64,000 nt of DNA from the NCBI RefSeq assembly GCF_963169125.1, contig NC_084793.1, positions 225,726,360 through 225,790,359 on the forward strand, read 5' to 3'. A program made the position numbers and the translations under genes. Below are positions 22,190 through 34,030 of the stretch, piece after piece. Position 1 is the first letter of the stretch. Each line of letters starts with the position of its first letter. Source of the stretch: Humulus lupulus. Taxonomy: Eukaryota; Streptophyta; Magnoliopsida; Rosales; Cannabaceae. Under the pieces are notes generated by a model. That model was not told the origin of the DNA and did no database searches. It saw only the letters and a program-made list of their open reading frames with translations.

Positions 22190-23700
22190 CATTTCCTTGC
22201 AATCTATCATTGCCCCAAACTCGGCTAACCAATTCATATCCAGGATCATATTGAAGTCAGTCATAACCAACTCTATCAAATCAATCGATGAGTCATTTCC
22301 ACAATAATCTAACTCATCTCTTAAAATTACCAATAGAGTACCACCTTCTCATCACAACATAACCATGTAATATGCATATCAAGTCTAGGCCTCTCTAGAT
22401 GCAACAAAACAAAGAACAAGATGGCGCCAAAACCAATCAAAAAAATAAATAAAAAATCAGAACTAAAAGGCTGACCTGCCACTACTGAGGAACCAGCCCC
22501 AGTCTCAGTCTCTGACTCTGACTATGTCAAAGCAAACACTCGAGCTGGGGTCGAGCTATTCGCCTCCTTTGGCTCATCGTTCTTTTGCCCTGGGCAATAT
22601 ATCCTGAAGTGCCCAACCATCCCACATAAGAACACATGCCTTTGCTCGACATTCTCCAAAATGACGCCTCTTGCACTGAGTGCATTTCGGATAGACTTTC
22701 CAATCCTCGTCCGTGCCCGATCCAATAAACGGAGGTATCACTGTCTGAGCTACGCACTCTCCGACACTCTCTTTCCCAATCTCATTTCCTGTGCTCTCAA
22801 CAACAAGAGCCTTCCCTATCACCTGAGCGTAGGTAGAGATTTCATGACTGGGGCGACTCTAACACCGTGAGCTATTCTGGGATTCAATCTTTGGATAAAT
22901 CATTCTTTCTGAGCCACATCCGTAGGTATCATATCAAAAGCAAACTTGGCCAACCCATTAAATCTATTAACATACTCGATTATTGTTGCATTTCCTTGAA
23001 CCAAGCTTGATAACTCATTTGTCTTAGCAGTCTTAACTGCATCACAGTAATATCTTCTAAATTCTTTCCAGTTCATCGCAGCTGTATCTCGTGTCTGGTA
23101 TACCACTTCCCACCACGTCCGGCCATCTTCCCGCAACACATATGTAGCACAAATCACCCTATCGAGACCTTCCACTCCCATACTGTCGAGGATGGAACTA
23201 ATCATGTCCATCCATTGCTCAGCTATGAATGGATCTAGGCCTCCCTCAAAAATTGAAGGGTAATATTCCTGGAATCTTCCACAAAGAATTTTCTACCTGT
23301 TCTCAACCCTAGGCTGAGACAATACTGGTGCCACTCCTAGCATAGCAAAGGAAGAGGTGTCCCTGACAGAACCTGCTGCTATTTTAAACACCTGGTCTCT
23401 TTCTCTTACCTCTGCAATCTTAATTTCATATGTGTAAACACCTGCTACAAATTCTGAGGGGCAGGTGAAGGGCTCAGGCCCTGGTTGTAATTCCCAGCCA
23501 TAGTATAACCACCACTGGGTCCCATTAACTTCCTTGGGTACATAACCTCTGATTATTCTGTAGTCAATAACTTGATCCATTAAACATAATGAGCACATTG
23601 AAAATCCTTCCCCCACGAGAATAATCACACAATACCACACTCACATACCACTGCGATACCAAAATACATGCTCACAACATTCATGCATCAATTCATAACC
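22190..23700 (-). pseudogene. T2 gag and protease, degenerate
   Basis: Gag core: LDPFIAEQWMDMISSILDS, then RTWWEVVY, NWKEFRRYYCDAV and VQGNATIIEYVNRFNGLAKF, the usual Tekay pattern. The zinc knuckle (about 22640-22590) reads CXLCGMVGHFRIYC only across a frameshift. The last 150 bases read IELVMTDFNMILDMNWL, the protease C-terminal motif, and end at the break. A stop separates the core from the upstream Glu/Arg part near 23295. Residues 22320-22520 are poorly conserved. Confidence 0.8.
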
Positions 23701-23981
23701 CCTGCTCTTCCAACATACATACCATGCTCTCAACTCCAACATGCAATTAACACATTCATAGAATCACTGAGCAGGTAATCACATAATCATATAAATAGTC
23801 AAGGGCTAAGCCCTAACATAATCACATGCTTCCTAATAAGGTATGCAGGTAAAGCATTTACATTCTATTTAAGCAGTTAAACACATAACCACATAAATAG
23901 TTACCATACCCTGAGTGAAGCTTGTCTCAAGTGACGAATGTACATGCCCAGCTTGTCTACAGGAACCCTTAACCTTGGCTC

Positions 23982-23993
23982 GCTCTGATACCA
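23982..23993 (-). promoter_or_regulatory. T2 primer binding site (initiator tRNA-Met)
   Basis: TGGTATCAGAGC on the minus strand, three bases after the LTR end CGTTACA. Confidence 0.88.
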
Positions 23994-23996
23994 AGT

Positions 23997-26577
23997 TGTA
24001 ACGAGTTCTACTTTAAATAGTGCTAAACTCGCTAAACGAGTCATTTGGCCATAATCGTGTAACTAAATGTGATTAACGATTTAGGGTTGAAAAAATTGGT
24101 CAAAGATACAAACGTTTCACTAACACGTTTACTGTATACATGGGATCCCAAATATAAATTTGAAAGGCTAATTACAATAAAATAGTTACAACTTGCCGAC
24201 CGAAGCGACAAAATAGGGTTTGACCCTAGTTCCTCTTTAAACCCTCGGCTGTGATGGTCGAGCAGTCACATATGTACACATCGTCACCTATGCTCTCCAA
24301 CTCAAGGATGATCCACCTTTATTTTACCTTTACCTGCACCACATAGGACCCGTCAGTCGAGGCTCAGCAAGAAAACTTAAACATGCTCTTAAGATGTTAA
24401 TATCATGTCACCAAATCATAATAACCATGCCTAGTAGTAATAACCCTATTCATGCATATAAATGATTATGGGGTCATTCTGGGGCTTGCAACCCTAATTA
24501 GATGACCATGGGGTCAACCTGGGGTCCTTTGCCCTGAATATATGACCATGGAGTCAACCTGGGGTCTTGTGCCCTGGGTAGATGACTGTGGAGTCAACTT
24601 GGAGTCTTGTGCCCTGGGTAGATGACCGTGGAGTCAACCTGGGGTCATGTGCCCTGAATAAATGACCATGGACTCAACCTGGGTCCTATGCCCTGGGTAG
24701 ATAACCGTGGAATCAACCTGGGGTCCTATGCCCTGAATAGATGACTGTTAAGTCATTCTGGGGTCCTGCGCCCTAAGCCATGTGACCATCAAGTCACCTG
24801 GGCCTTTTAGCCCTGACTCTGAGTAACTATCCATAGACTAGCCAAGTACTTTAGTTTTCTTCAACCATTGGGTCGAACGAGCGTATAATACTCTATTGAT
24901 TAGATATAATCATATTGACCAGGGCTCAATGCGCTATTACCACTCTTGACTAATAAGTCAGTGCTTTACGACTAGCGCTCAGTGATATTTGCGTCCTTGA
25001 CTAATAAGTCAATGCTTCCTCGATGAGTTACATATCATATGTCAAATATCCAGATATAAGGCACTCAACATGCTTAATCAACAATCACAAGAAAAATCAT
25101 AATCATGCACATTTACAGAGACTCAAGCTCTGATCAATTCCATATTCAACATTCATGCCATGCCATAATCACATGTATCACATGCATCACATAATGGGTG
25201 TGGTTTTCTTACCTTTGGTCCAAGCATAGGTTACCAATAAACGACCCTCAAGCACGATCCTGATTTTGAACCCCTAGCGATCACCTAGTCACAACCATAA
25301 TATAGAATCCCGTCAAAAATGAGTAAATAAAGACTTCCAAACTGATTCCTAGCCTCTAGGAGGTAGAATCCTACCAAACGGGGTAGTAGGATCGATCTCG
25401 AGCCCTTAGGTTTAAGTTCCCATGACTAAAAACCCAACTTGGCCAAAACTGCGCAGGCAGGCCGTGACTTGGCCCTGGGGGTCGCAGTGCGCCTCCCAGA
25501 CAGACAGCCCTCTGACTGGGCTTCAGGGTGCGGGCTGTGACTTGCCCCATAGAGTCGTAGTGCGCCCCCAGGCAGAACCCCACCTAGTTCTGGGTTCACA
25601 CAAGTCACAACTTCCAAGAACAAGGTCGCGACCCAACCTTGAGCCCAACCATTTTCTCCATTTAAAAACCTTCCAAAAACCTATCCAAACATATCCAAAT
25701 CCCAAAATCAAAGTTCCCAAACATCCCAATAGCCCAAAACCATCAAGACCTAAGCCTCAAACAACTCAAAAACTCATCAAAACATAAAATCCAATCAAAG
25801 CTTAAAAACTCGAAAACTCAAAACTTAAAGCTTGGATTACCTCTGATTGAGTCGTTTCACAGTTAAATCATCTGGCTAATAAGCTTCTATTCTTCCCTAG
25901 AGTCGTTATGACTCTAACCTTGCTTGAAACTGAGTCCTAAAACTCGAGTTTCCTTCGAAAATGCTAACAGTGTCAAAAAGAGAACGGGAGAGAGAGAACG
26001 TACTAAACGTTCTTTTTATGTTTCTGACAGGTTACTTCAAGCTTAAGTAACCTCAAGCAAATCCTAATGCTCGGGATCCCAAAATTGCCCGCCAGGGTAA
26101 AATAGTCAAAATTCTCATAATTCCCTCCTGATCTCACTAACTCCCAATATATCATCAAATAATCATTCCCATCACCCAATATCCCGGTAATGTGCTAAAT
26201 GCCCAATATACCCCTTGACTCACTCCGAGTCAAGTATGGGTCTTGTTGTGACTTTCCCATTAGCTTACTCCCTAGGATCGTCTCGTGTCGAGTAACCCAA
26301 ACATATCCACATAGTAATGAAATACCACACACATACCACATATATGCCAAATATACCCATAACGGGCCAAATTACAAAAATTTCCCTTTTAAACAAAAAT
26401 GGGCCCACATGCATATTAAATACACCTAAACATGAACATCAAGTCATATTATAATAAAACTCACATAATCACATAATGATGCACATATATATCACATAAT
26501 CACATAATTCCATAATTTTCCATCTTGGCCCCCTAATTAAGGCCCTAAGCCCTTATTAGGAAATTTGGGACGTCACA
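23997..26577 (-). repeat. T2 5' LTR (2581 bp)
   Basis: TGTGACGTCCC...CGTTACA. The right end resembles the T1 LTR head at 30004 (both have CCTAATAAGG and GGGG-CCAGGAGGG-like sequence) but the middle differs and holds a 40-bp tandem array, so T1 and T2 are different subfamilies. Confidence 0.85.
24500..24815. repeat. 40-bp tandem array in the T2 LTR, about 8 copies
   Basis: Unit ATGACCATGGAGTCAACCTG + GGGTCNTNTGCCCTGNNTAG repeats at 24502, 24542, 24582, 24622, 24662, 24701, 24741 and 24782, with period 39-41 and about 80-90 per cent identity between units. Confidence 0.9.
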
Positions 26578-27435
26578 AATGGGGTAGCTATCCTTGAGAA
26601 CCCTTCCTCAAAATGCATGTAGTAACATGCTAATCCAAGGAAACTTCTAATCTCAAAAGCATTCCTTGACCTCGGCCAAACTCTGACTGCCTCGATCTTA
26701 GCTGGGTCCACCTTGATTCCATCTCTACTAACAATGTGACCAAGGAAAGTCACCTGAGGTAACTAGAACTCACACTTCCTGAACTTTGCAAATAGTCTGT
26801 GCTCTCTTAGCCTCTGTAAAACCAACCTGAGATAGTGATCATGTTCTTCCTCTGACTGCGAATAAACTAGAATATCGTTGATGAAGATGATCACAAACTG
26901 ATACATATATTCCTTGAACACCTTGTTCATCAGATCCATAAAAGTTGTTGGGGCATTAGTCAAACCAAATGACATGACAAGAAACTCATAATGCCCATAT
27001 CTGGTGCGGAAAGCTATCTTCGATATATCTTTCTCCTTGATCCTCAATTGGTGATAACCATATCGAAGATCTACCTTTGAGAATATCGTTTTACCCTGCA
27101 ACTAATCAAACAGGTCATTTATCCTTGGTAGATGATACTTGTTCTTAACGGTTAACTTATTCAATTCCCTGTAGTCAATGCATATCCTCAGAGAACCATC
27201 ATTCTTCTTCACAAATAGGATTGGTGCACCCCATGGAGAGAAATTGGGTCTAATAAAACCCAAGTCTAACAACTCCTGTAAATGTACCTTTAGTTCTTTC
27301 AACTCTGCTGGGGCCATTCTGTATGGTGCCCTAGACATTGCCTCTGTCCCTAGTGACAGTTCAATAAAAAATCATTTTTCTCTATTTGGCGGCAACCCTG
27401 GCAATTCCTTTGGAAACACATCTAGGAATTCATAG
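26578..27435 (-). pseudogene. T1 reverse transcriptase, N-terminal two thirds
   Basis: Tekay-type [77 protein letters not shown], then [15 protein letters not shown]. The catalytic box, FIDD in relatives, is FINDILVYS here (Asn codon at 26877-26879), so polymerisation would fail. Stops at about 27101 and 26760. The thumb starts (VTFLGHIVSRDGI) and is cut at IATP by the T2 LTR. Confidence 0.88.
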
Positions 27436-27515
27436 GCTAATCTAGTCTCTTCTGGTCCCACTGGCACAACCTGAGTGGTATCCACAACACTGGCTAGGAA
27501 TCCTACGCAACCACC

Positions 27516-27938
27516 TCACAGTAGGTATCTAGCCTTCAATGCTGATATCATGGGTACACGGGGTCCATGCACAGTGCCAACAAATACAAAGGGATCCTCA
27601 ACCTCAGGCTCAAAGGATACCATTTTCTTTTTACAATCAATGGTTACCCTATATCTAACTAACCAGTCCATTCCCAGAATCATATCAAAGTCGTTCATGG
27701 CTAGCTCAATCAAATCAACTGACAACTCTCTACCATCCACTATCATCAGTAATAATCTGACCCATCTCCTAGAGACTACCAACTCCCCCGTAGGCAATAA
27801 GGTTCCAAACCCAACAATATAATAATCATATGGCCTACACAATCTATCAATTACTCTACTAGAAACAAAGGACTGTGTAGCACCAGAATCAATCAGTACA
27901 ATATAAGAAGTGCCAGCACTAGAAAGCTGACCTGTCAC
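27516..27938 (-). pseudogene. T1 aspartic protease
   Basis: An unbroken frame with the active site LIDSGATQSFVS at about residue 17 (DSGA as in chromoviruses) and the C-terminal FDMILGMDWLVRY. It continues into the connector MVSFEPEVEDPF. It would process Gag-Pol. Only a few codons separate it from the gag tail upstream and the RT leader downstream, with isolated stops in between. Confidence 0.85.
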
Positions 27939-27999
27939 TACTGAGGGACTAGCCTCAGCCTCTGCCTACGTCAGTGCGAACACTTGAGCTGGAGTCAAG

Positions 28000-28560
28000 T
28001 TGTCTGCCTTTTTCGGCTCCTCTTTCTTCATCCTTGGGCAGTCTTTCTTGAGATGCCCCTCTATTCCACATAAAAAGCAGGCCTTCACCTGACACTCTCC
28101 CATATGACATCTTCTACATCTGAAGCACTCTGGATATGTCCTCCAGACCTTGTTGCAGCCCTGGCGGCCAATATGTACACCCCGTGGCCTCCTATCGGGG
28201 CCTGAGTTGAAACGACATTCGGGGTCTTCCTTTTCTGGTCACTAGGGCCCCCGCCCCTACTAGATTCTGTCAAGGAAGGTCCCATCCTCCTGGTATCCCT
28301 TATGGCTGCATTCTCGTGCTAGATCTTGTTTTCAGCGCCCTCTGCAGTAAGGCCTCTCTCTACTACCTGAGCGTATGTCATCACTCCAGGCATTGTAGTA
28401 ATTCTGACATCTTGGGCTATCATAGAATTCAACCCCCCTAAGAAATCTCTCATTCTTGGTCACATTGGTAGGCACCAAGTCCAAAGCAAACTTGGCTAGT
28501 CTATCAAACTTCAGGGCACATTCTGAAACTGACATATTTCCATGAACCAAACTGTTGAAT
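28000..28560 (-). pseudogene. T1 gag, C-terminal part
   Basis: MVHGNMSVSECALKFDRLAKF is the gag stretch before the nucleocapsid; then a Ser/Gly/Arg-rich linker and a CXXCX4HX4C knuckle (CFLCGIEGHLKKDC, about 28075-28035). The N-terminal half, the PBS and the 3' end of the 5' LTR are deleted: gag joins LTR sequence directly at 28560/28561. Confidence 0.8.
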
Positions 28561-30004
28561 GATGAAATGACCCCTGAGTGCTATACCTGACCTGAGCCTT
28601 GTGGAAATTCTAGTCACAATACAAGCATACGTTCACTAGGAATCAATCCCAGATCTCGAGTTCCAATCTGGACTCTAACTCTAGGAACCACTGTTCCCAG
28701 TTAACAGAACACTAAAAATGTCCCTCGAGCCCCCAAGTGGGCTCCCAAACCGGATTCTCGAGCCCCCCGGAACATACTCTCAAAATTCAGCAAAACAACT
28801 TTTCGGGGCACCTGGCGCAATCGCACCCACATAAATTTTGGGATCTCTAGGGCATTGGCGCGGTCACGCCAACCCCTGGCACGGTAGTGCCCCTTAACTC
28901 GAGACCTAATCCCAATTTCAATTCCACTCTTTCTAGGACACTAGCGCTGTCGCGCTAGGTCGCCAGAAACCCAAAAATTTCCCAAACACAAGAGTGTTCT
29001 TCCCCAATTTCCAAAATCGCAATCCCCTACAGAACCAATCCCAGAATTCAACCAACCCAGGTACTTCCAGCCAGATTTTGACCATAAAAGACCCCATACA
29101 ACCTAAATAAACTAACCACAACACTAAATAACCACAAAGATATAACAAAACCTCCCTTAAAACCCAAAATCAAACCTTCAAACTCAAAAACTCAAAGCTA
29201 TATTGAACTCCAAAAAAGTTCAGAAATCCTTACCTCAAATGGGAATAAATTTGTACCCCTAAACCTTTGAATGCTCACAAGCAGCTTTTATGCCCAATCA
29301 ATCCTTCTTTTCTTAAGAAATGCACAAGAATTTCAAGAATCCTAAGTATTCCCAAATAGCCAACAAGTGAGAGTGAGAAAGGGAAAACATGTATGTCCCC
29401 TTCCTAAGGCTGCTGCCTATTTCGCTAACCAATGTGGTCAAATGACCACATTGCCCCTTGCCCCTTGCCCCTTGCCCCTTTTAGCCTTAAAGGTTACTCC
29501 CAAGGACAACATTGTCATTTAGCATAATTCTTGTTAATCTCAAGTTACCCCACATATTCCCAAATAATCTATCAAACCAAATGTTAACCAAATTAATTCC
29601 CGTTACTCAATAAATCTCGGTAATTGACCAAATTACCAAAATACCCCTAAGCTCACCCCGAGCCAGGTATTTTTACCCATTGTGATTTTTCCGCTAACTT
29701 GCTCACTAGGATCGCCTCGTGCTGGATAACTCAAATATATCCACATAATAATGTGGTCACAATCATAAATCACATATATTTACACTTATACCCTCAACGA
29801 GTCAAAATTACAAAAATGCCCTTCTAATAAGAAACGGGCCCACGTGCATATTTAATATACTTAAACATGCAAGCATAGTCATATCATCATACCATTCACA
29901 TAATAATGCACTCATGACACATAAATACATAATTAATTCAATTATTACCCTCCTGACCCCCTAGTAAAGGCACTAAGCCTTATTAGGGAAATTGAGACGT
30001 TACA
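28561..30004 (-). repeat. T1 5' LTR, 5' part
   Basis: Starts on the minus strand TGTAACGTCTCAATTTCC at 30004 and matches the 3' LTR piece at 8515-9124. A (TTGCCCC)n run lies at 29452-29481. The LTR end toward the PBS is missing. Confidence 0.85.
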
Positions 30005-30009
30005 AAATC
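30005..30009 (+). repeat. T1 target-site duplication, right (AAATC)
   Basis: Partner of 7648-7652. Confidence 0.85.
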
Positions 30010-30530
30010 TATTTCTCATGAAATCTCTACATTAGACTCTACTGCTTGTATGTGAGACTCTAGAATTAGAAGGATTATTATTCATGGATTAAAAGCTGAA
30101 CATAGAAGTTTTATTGCTGCAATACAAGGCTGGCCAAGCCAACCTTCTCTTACTGAATTAGAAAACTTGCTAGCTGACCAAGAAGCGTTGGCTAAGCAAC
30201 TATCTGGAGGCTCGATAAAGAGTGACGAAGAAGCACTCTTTAGTAGTAATAAGAAAGGTCAGCCCCAACCAAGTTCTAGCAGAGGTTCTAGAAGATATGA
30301 TGACAAAGATGGTCATCATGGAAGCTCCCAAACAGGGGGAGCTCAAAAGAAAGACAATTGGGGTGGAAAATTTAAGAGTAACAATATATATGATGGTAAA
30401 TGCCACAATTGTGGGAAGAAGGGAAAAATTGCTAAAAATTGTTGGTCCAAGATGAAAACAGCAGAGGGCAATGCAATCACGTCAAATGCAGGACGAACAA
30501 GCGATGAAGAATGGGACACTGACACATAAT
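30010..30530 (+). pseudogene. Copia-1 gag, C-terminal part
   Basis: Continues the gag that starts at 7268: IIIHGLKAEHRSFIAAIQGW, SLTELENLLADQEAL, a Ser/Gly/Lys linker and the nucleocapsid CHNCGKKGKIAKNC. In that knuckle the invariant His of CX2CX4HX4C is Lys, so zinc binding would be lost. One stop precedes DSRIRRI. Confidence 0.85.
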
Positions 30531-30594
30531 TCGCTGTGGAGGAAGGAGAATCAGCTCTGGTAGTTACTGTTCCTGGACCATTCAACTACAATAG

Positions 30595-30870
30595 CGATTG
30601 GATAATCGACTATGGATGCTCAAATCATATGACAGGAGATGAAGAGAAGTTGTAGAACATGATCGAGTACAAATGTGGTCGAGTGGTAGTGACAGCCAAC
30701 AATTCAAAATTACCGATCGCCCATATTGGTAAAACAAAAATTGTGCCACGATTTAGTTTAATGGAAGTACAACTCCAGGATGTCTACCATGTACCTGGAA
30801 TGAAAAAAATTATTGTCGGTGGTGCAACTTACAACATCAGGTCATCACATTGTATTCAATCCTCATAATG
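30595..30870 (+). pseudogene. Copia-1 protease remnant
   Basis: WIIDYGCSNHMTGD corresponds to the copia protease site, where relatives have DSG; here it is DYG (Tyr codon 30611-30613). It continues VQLQDVYHVPGMKK, then loses frame. Confidence 0.78.
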
Positions 30871-31860
30871 TCAAGATATATCAAGACCTTAAGATCTCTA
30901 GAACACCGACGATGAAAGGGCAATGTTTAGAGTCATTCTATGTAATGCTAGCAGATTCTATCTATGTAATGTCAATAGAGTCAGCTTATGTAGACAAGAC
31001 TCGAAAGAATGAAACAACATATTTTTGGATGCAAGGCTAGGATATGTCAGCTATCATAAACTCAATGTGATGATGAAAAAGTCTATGCTAAAAGGTTTTC
31101 CTCATCTTGAGGTTAGAACTGAGACTATATGTGCTAGCTGCTAATACAGTAAGGCGCAACAATTACCGTATGAAGACTCAAATTTCACCTTGGAGCTAAA
31201 GCACTGTTGGAGCTAATCCATCAAAGAAATAGTTGAAGGAGAAGTTGGCAAGAAAATTCAATGACGCGAATAGACAATGGCAGTGAATACACATCAGATG
31301 AATTTTCTCAGTACCTACGAGAGTGTCGCATACGCCATCAATTCACATGTACAAATACACCACATCAGAATGGAGTAGCTGAGAGGAAGAATCAACATCT
31401 TGCAAAGACATGTCAAAGCATGCTACATGCGAAGAATGTTATAGGAAGATTTTGGGCAGAAGGTATGAAGACAAAAACTCATGTGATCAATAGACTTCCC
31501 CAAGCAAAGTTAGGGTTCGTTTCAACCTTCAAGAAACTGTGGGATTGTAAACCTGCAGTAAGTAACTTTCTAGTGTTTGGCTATGTTTGCTACGTGTTCG
31601 TGCCAAGTCACCTACGTATCAAATTTGACAAGCAGGCAATTCGGTGTATCTTTGTGGGATACGACCAAAGGAAAGGGTGGAAGTGTTGCGACCCTACAAC
31701 TAGAAAATGTTATACGTCAAGGAATGTGATATTCGATGAAGCCTCATCATATGGTGGTCACCACAAAAGGAAGAGTTGCCAGATTCCAAAGAATAAAAGA
31801 AAATTTACAGAAGAAGACGGGGAGCAAATTTTTGAGCTACATTCGACTCCATAAATGGAT
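30871..31860 (+). pseudogene. Copia-1 integrase, degenerate
   Basis: The zinc-binding part is scrambled by stops (31030-31200), with LEVRTETICASC the only clear piece. The core resumes at 31261: [45 protein letters not shown], then the GKP-type tail [14 protein letters not shown]. The first catalytic Asp region is missing through a short deletion near 31205-31240. It would have joined cDNA to host DNA. Confidence 0.85.
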
Positions 31861-33600
31861 GAAGAAGAACAAAATGAGGAAGACAACAAAGAGGCAACAC
31901 AAAGTCCCTGGAAAACAGGATTGCATCAAAGAGCAGCAGACGATGCAATTGATAGTCAACTTGAAGCAGTAAGCCCACAACCTCGGAGATCAACAAGAGT
32001 GCGAAATCTAAATCCCAAGTATGCCAATGTTGCTATAGCTAAAGAAGAAAAGTTCAGAGAACCAGATGCATATGAAGAAGCATCCCAGAACATCACGTGG
32101 ATAGAAACTATGAAAGAAAAGATAAGTGCTCTAGAGAAGAATCAAGCTTGGGAGTTGGTGCCAAAGCCAAAGGAAGTAAAACCCATTTCATGCAAATGGG
32201 TATACAAGGTAAAATCTCATCCTGATGGTTCGATTGAGAGATATAAAGCTCAATTAGTAGCTCAAGGATTCTCTCAACAATATGGGCTAGAGTATGTTGA
32301 GACGTTCAACCCAATTTCCAAGATTACAACAGTATGAGTCCTGCTGGCCCTTGCAGCATGTAAAGACTGGAGATTATGGCCGATGGATGAGAAGAATGGC
32401 AATTTACATGGAGAGCTAGATCGAGAAATATATATGGTCCAACCAAGAGGATTCGAGGATAAAGCTCATCTTGAGTATGTTTGTAAACTGAAAAAGGCAC
32501 GCTATGGATTGAAGCTGACTCCAAGAGCATGGTATGGCAAGATTGCTGAGTTCTTATCGGAGAGTGGATATGTCATGGCACATGCAGATTCAAGCTTATT
32601 CGTTAAAGTGAAAGAAGCAAAGATCTGAGTTGTTATGGTATATGTTGATAACCTCATCATCACTGGCGATGATGATGCAGAAATTTGTCAAACAAAGGAG
32701 AACCTGTCATTTCACTTCTAGATGAAGGAACTTGGAGAATTGAAACACTTCATTGAATTAGAAGTTGACAGAACTAAGGAAGGTTTATTTCTCTGTCAAC
32801 AAAAGTACGCAAGAGATTTATAGAAAAGGTTTGGAATGCTCGACTGTAAACCCATCTCAACACTTATGGAAGCAATGTCAAGTTATGCACGCATGAAGGG
32901 AATGGCTTGCAAGATGGAGCAATGTACCGACAGCTGGTTGGTAGTTTAATTTATCTAACATTGACTCGACCAGATATCTCGTATGAAGTTGGTGTAGCAA
33001 GTTGTATATGCAATACCTAAATAAACCTCATTTGGAAGCAGTGCGACGAATGCTGAGGTATTTCAAAGATATCATTAACTATGGTCTCTTATATAAGAAA
33101 AGAGAAGAAGTTAAGATAGTTGGATACTGCGATGTTGATTATGCTGGAGATCATGATACTCGTCGATCAACAACTGAATATGTATTCAAGCTTGGATCTG
33201 GAGTTGTTTCTTGCTGTAGCAAAAGGCAACCAACGGTATCCTTGTTAGCCACTAAAGCATAATATAGAGTAGTAGCAATGACACCTCAGGAAAGTACGTG
33301 GTTAATGTAATTGATGAATGATCTACACCAATCTATAGACAATGCGGTGCCACTTTATTGTGATAATCAGCCTGCTATTCATCTAGCAGAAAATCCAGTT
33401 TTTCATGCTCGAACAAAGCATGTGGAGGTGCACTATCATTTTTCTGAGAGAAAATGTATTGCAAGAGGAGCTAGAGATGCACCAAGTGAAGAGTGATGAC
33501 CAAGTAGCAGACATGTTCACCAAAGCACTCAACACGACAAGATTCCAGAAGTTAAGAGAACAATTAAACATGAGAGAAAGAAAGAATGAGTCGATGTTGA
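31861..33600 (+). pseudogene. Copia-1 reverse transcriptase and RNase H
   Basis: RT: NQAWELVPKPKEVKPISCKW, SIERYKAQLVAQGFSQQYG, YMVQPRGFEDK, CKLKKARYGLKLTPRAWY. The catalytic box YVDD reads [11 protein letters not shown] (Asn codon 32650-32652). RNase [21 protein letters not shown], then DNQPAIHLAENPVFHARTKH. The end reads VADMFTKALNTTRF, as usual before the PPT. Stops at about 32335, 32626, 32720, 32821 and 33261, plus frame changes near 32930 and 33430. Confidence 0.88.
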
Positions 33601-33606
33601 GGGGAG
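33594..33606 (+). promoter_or_regulatory. Copia-1 polypurine tract
   Basis: GATGTTGAGGGGAG immediately before TGTTAAAG of the 3' LTR. Confidence 0.75.
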
Positions 33607-34030
33607 TGTTAAAGAGTCAACACCGACTCTAGTTCTCTAGAGTTTTCTAGAGATTATCTTACATAATCTAGCAATGGGCCCATGCCCATTAGAATCCTCT
33701 AGTTTTACAAAGCTACACCAAACGTTTTAAGCTAGAATATTCTAGCTAATATAAGTGAGTTGTGGCAACCGACTTTAGAGCACTATAAATAGGGACCTTG
33801 GGTCCCTTGTAGATGTGTCTAAGTTTGTAGCAAAGTGTGGTTAAAGAGTGTCCAAAAAATGTAAGTCTAACTGAGTACTATATAAGTGTGTCTAAAAAGA
33901 ATGTGAGAGAAGTTATTAGTGAGTGCTCCAAAATAAAGTGAGTAAGTCTTTAGAGTGTATTGTGGTCAAATATTGTATCTAAGTCTTGGTGTAATTGCTT
34001 TTGTATTAATAAAGTAATTTTTATTTTACA
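33607..34030 (+). repeat. Copia-1 3' LTR, 3'-truncated
   Basis: Pairs with 6661-7037 from 33659 on; its own first 52 bases (TGTTAAAGAGTCAACACC...) are lost from the 5' LTR. Homology stops at TAATAAAGTAATT. 34031-34664 is non-repetitive flank and LIP1 3' UTR side, without a gene. Confidence 0.83.

Larger units (their letters stand above)
22180..26577 (-). mobile_element. T2: Tekay/Del-type Ty3 element, 5' half
   Basis: Minus strand: 5' LTR 26577-23997, PBS, gag and the protease region to about 22190, where Athila sequence takes over. RT, integrase and 3' LTR are missing. Its LTR starts TGTGACGTCCC inside the T1 RT frame, right after the codons for IATP, so T2 inserted into T1. Confidence 0.8.
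7653..30004 (-). mobile_element. T1: Tekay/Del-type Ty3 chromovirus, itself invaded by several elements
   Basis: T1 lies on the minus strand. Its 5' LTR is at 28561-30004, gag, protease and RT fragments at 26578-28560, and part of its 3' LTR at 7653-9124. Everything between is later insertion plus deletion: T2 cuts the RT at 26577, Tat-A cuts the 3' LTR at 9125, and the rest of T1 pol and the other half of the 3' LTR are gone. The AAATC duplications on either side show that the two LTR pieces belong to one insertion event in Copia-1. Confidence 0.8.
6661..34030 (+). mobile_element. Copia-1: old Ty1/copia element split by a 22.4-kb nested insertion
   Basis: The 5' part (LTR remnant, PBS, start of gag) lies at 6661-7652 and the rest (end of gag, protease, integrase, RT, RNase H, PPT, 3' LTR) at 30005-34030. 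Gag order GAG-PR-IN-RT-RH is the copia order. The first 52 nt of the 5' LTR are missing and the 3' LTR also ends early, so no outer target duplication can be seen. All domains carry stops or frameshifts. The interruption is bounded by AAATC on both sides, and the gag frame reads on sensibly when the insert is ignored. Confidence 0.88.

Noticed and set aside
24500..24815. Regular repeats as a CRISPR array
   Set aside because: Units are contiguous 40-mers with no unique spacers, sit in a plant LTR, and vary throughout.
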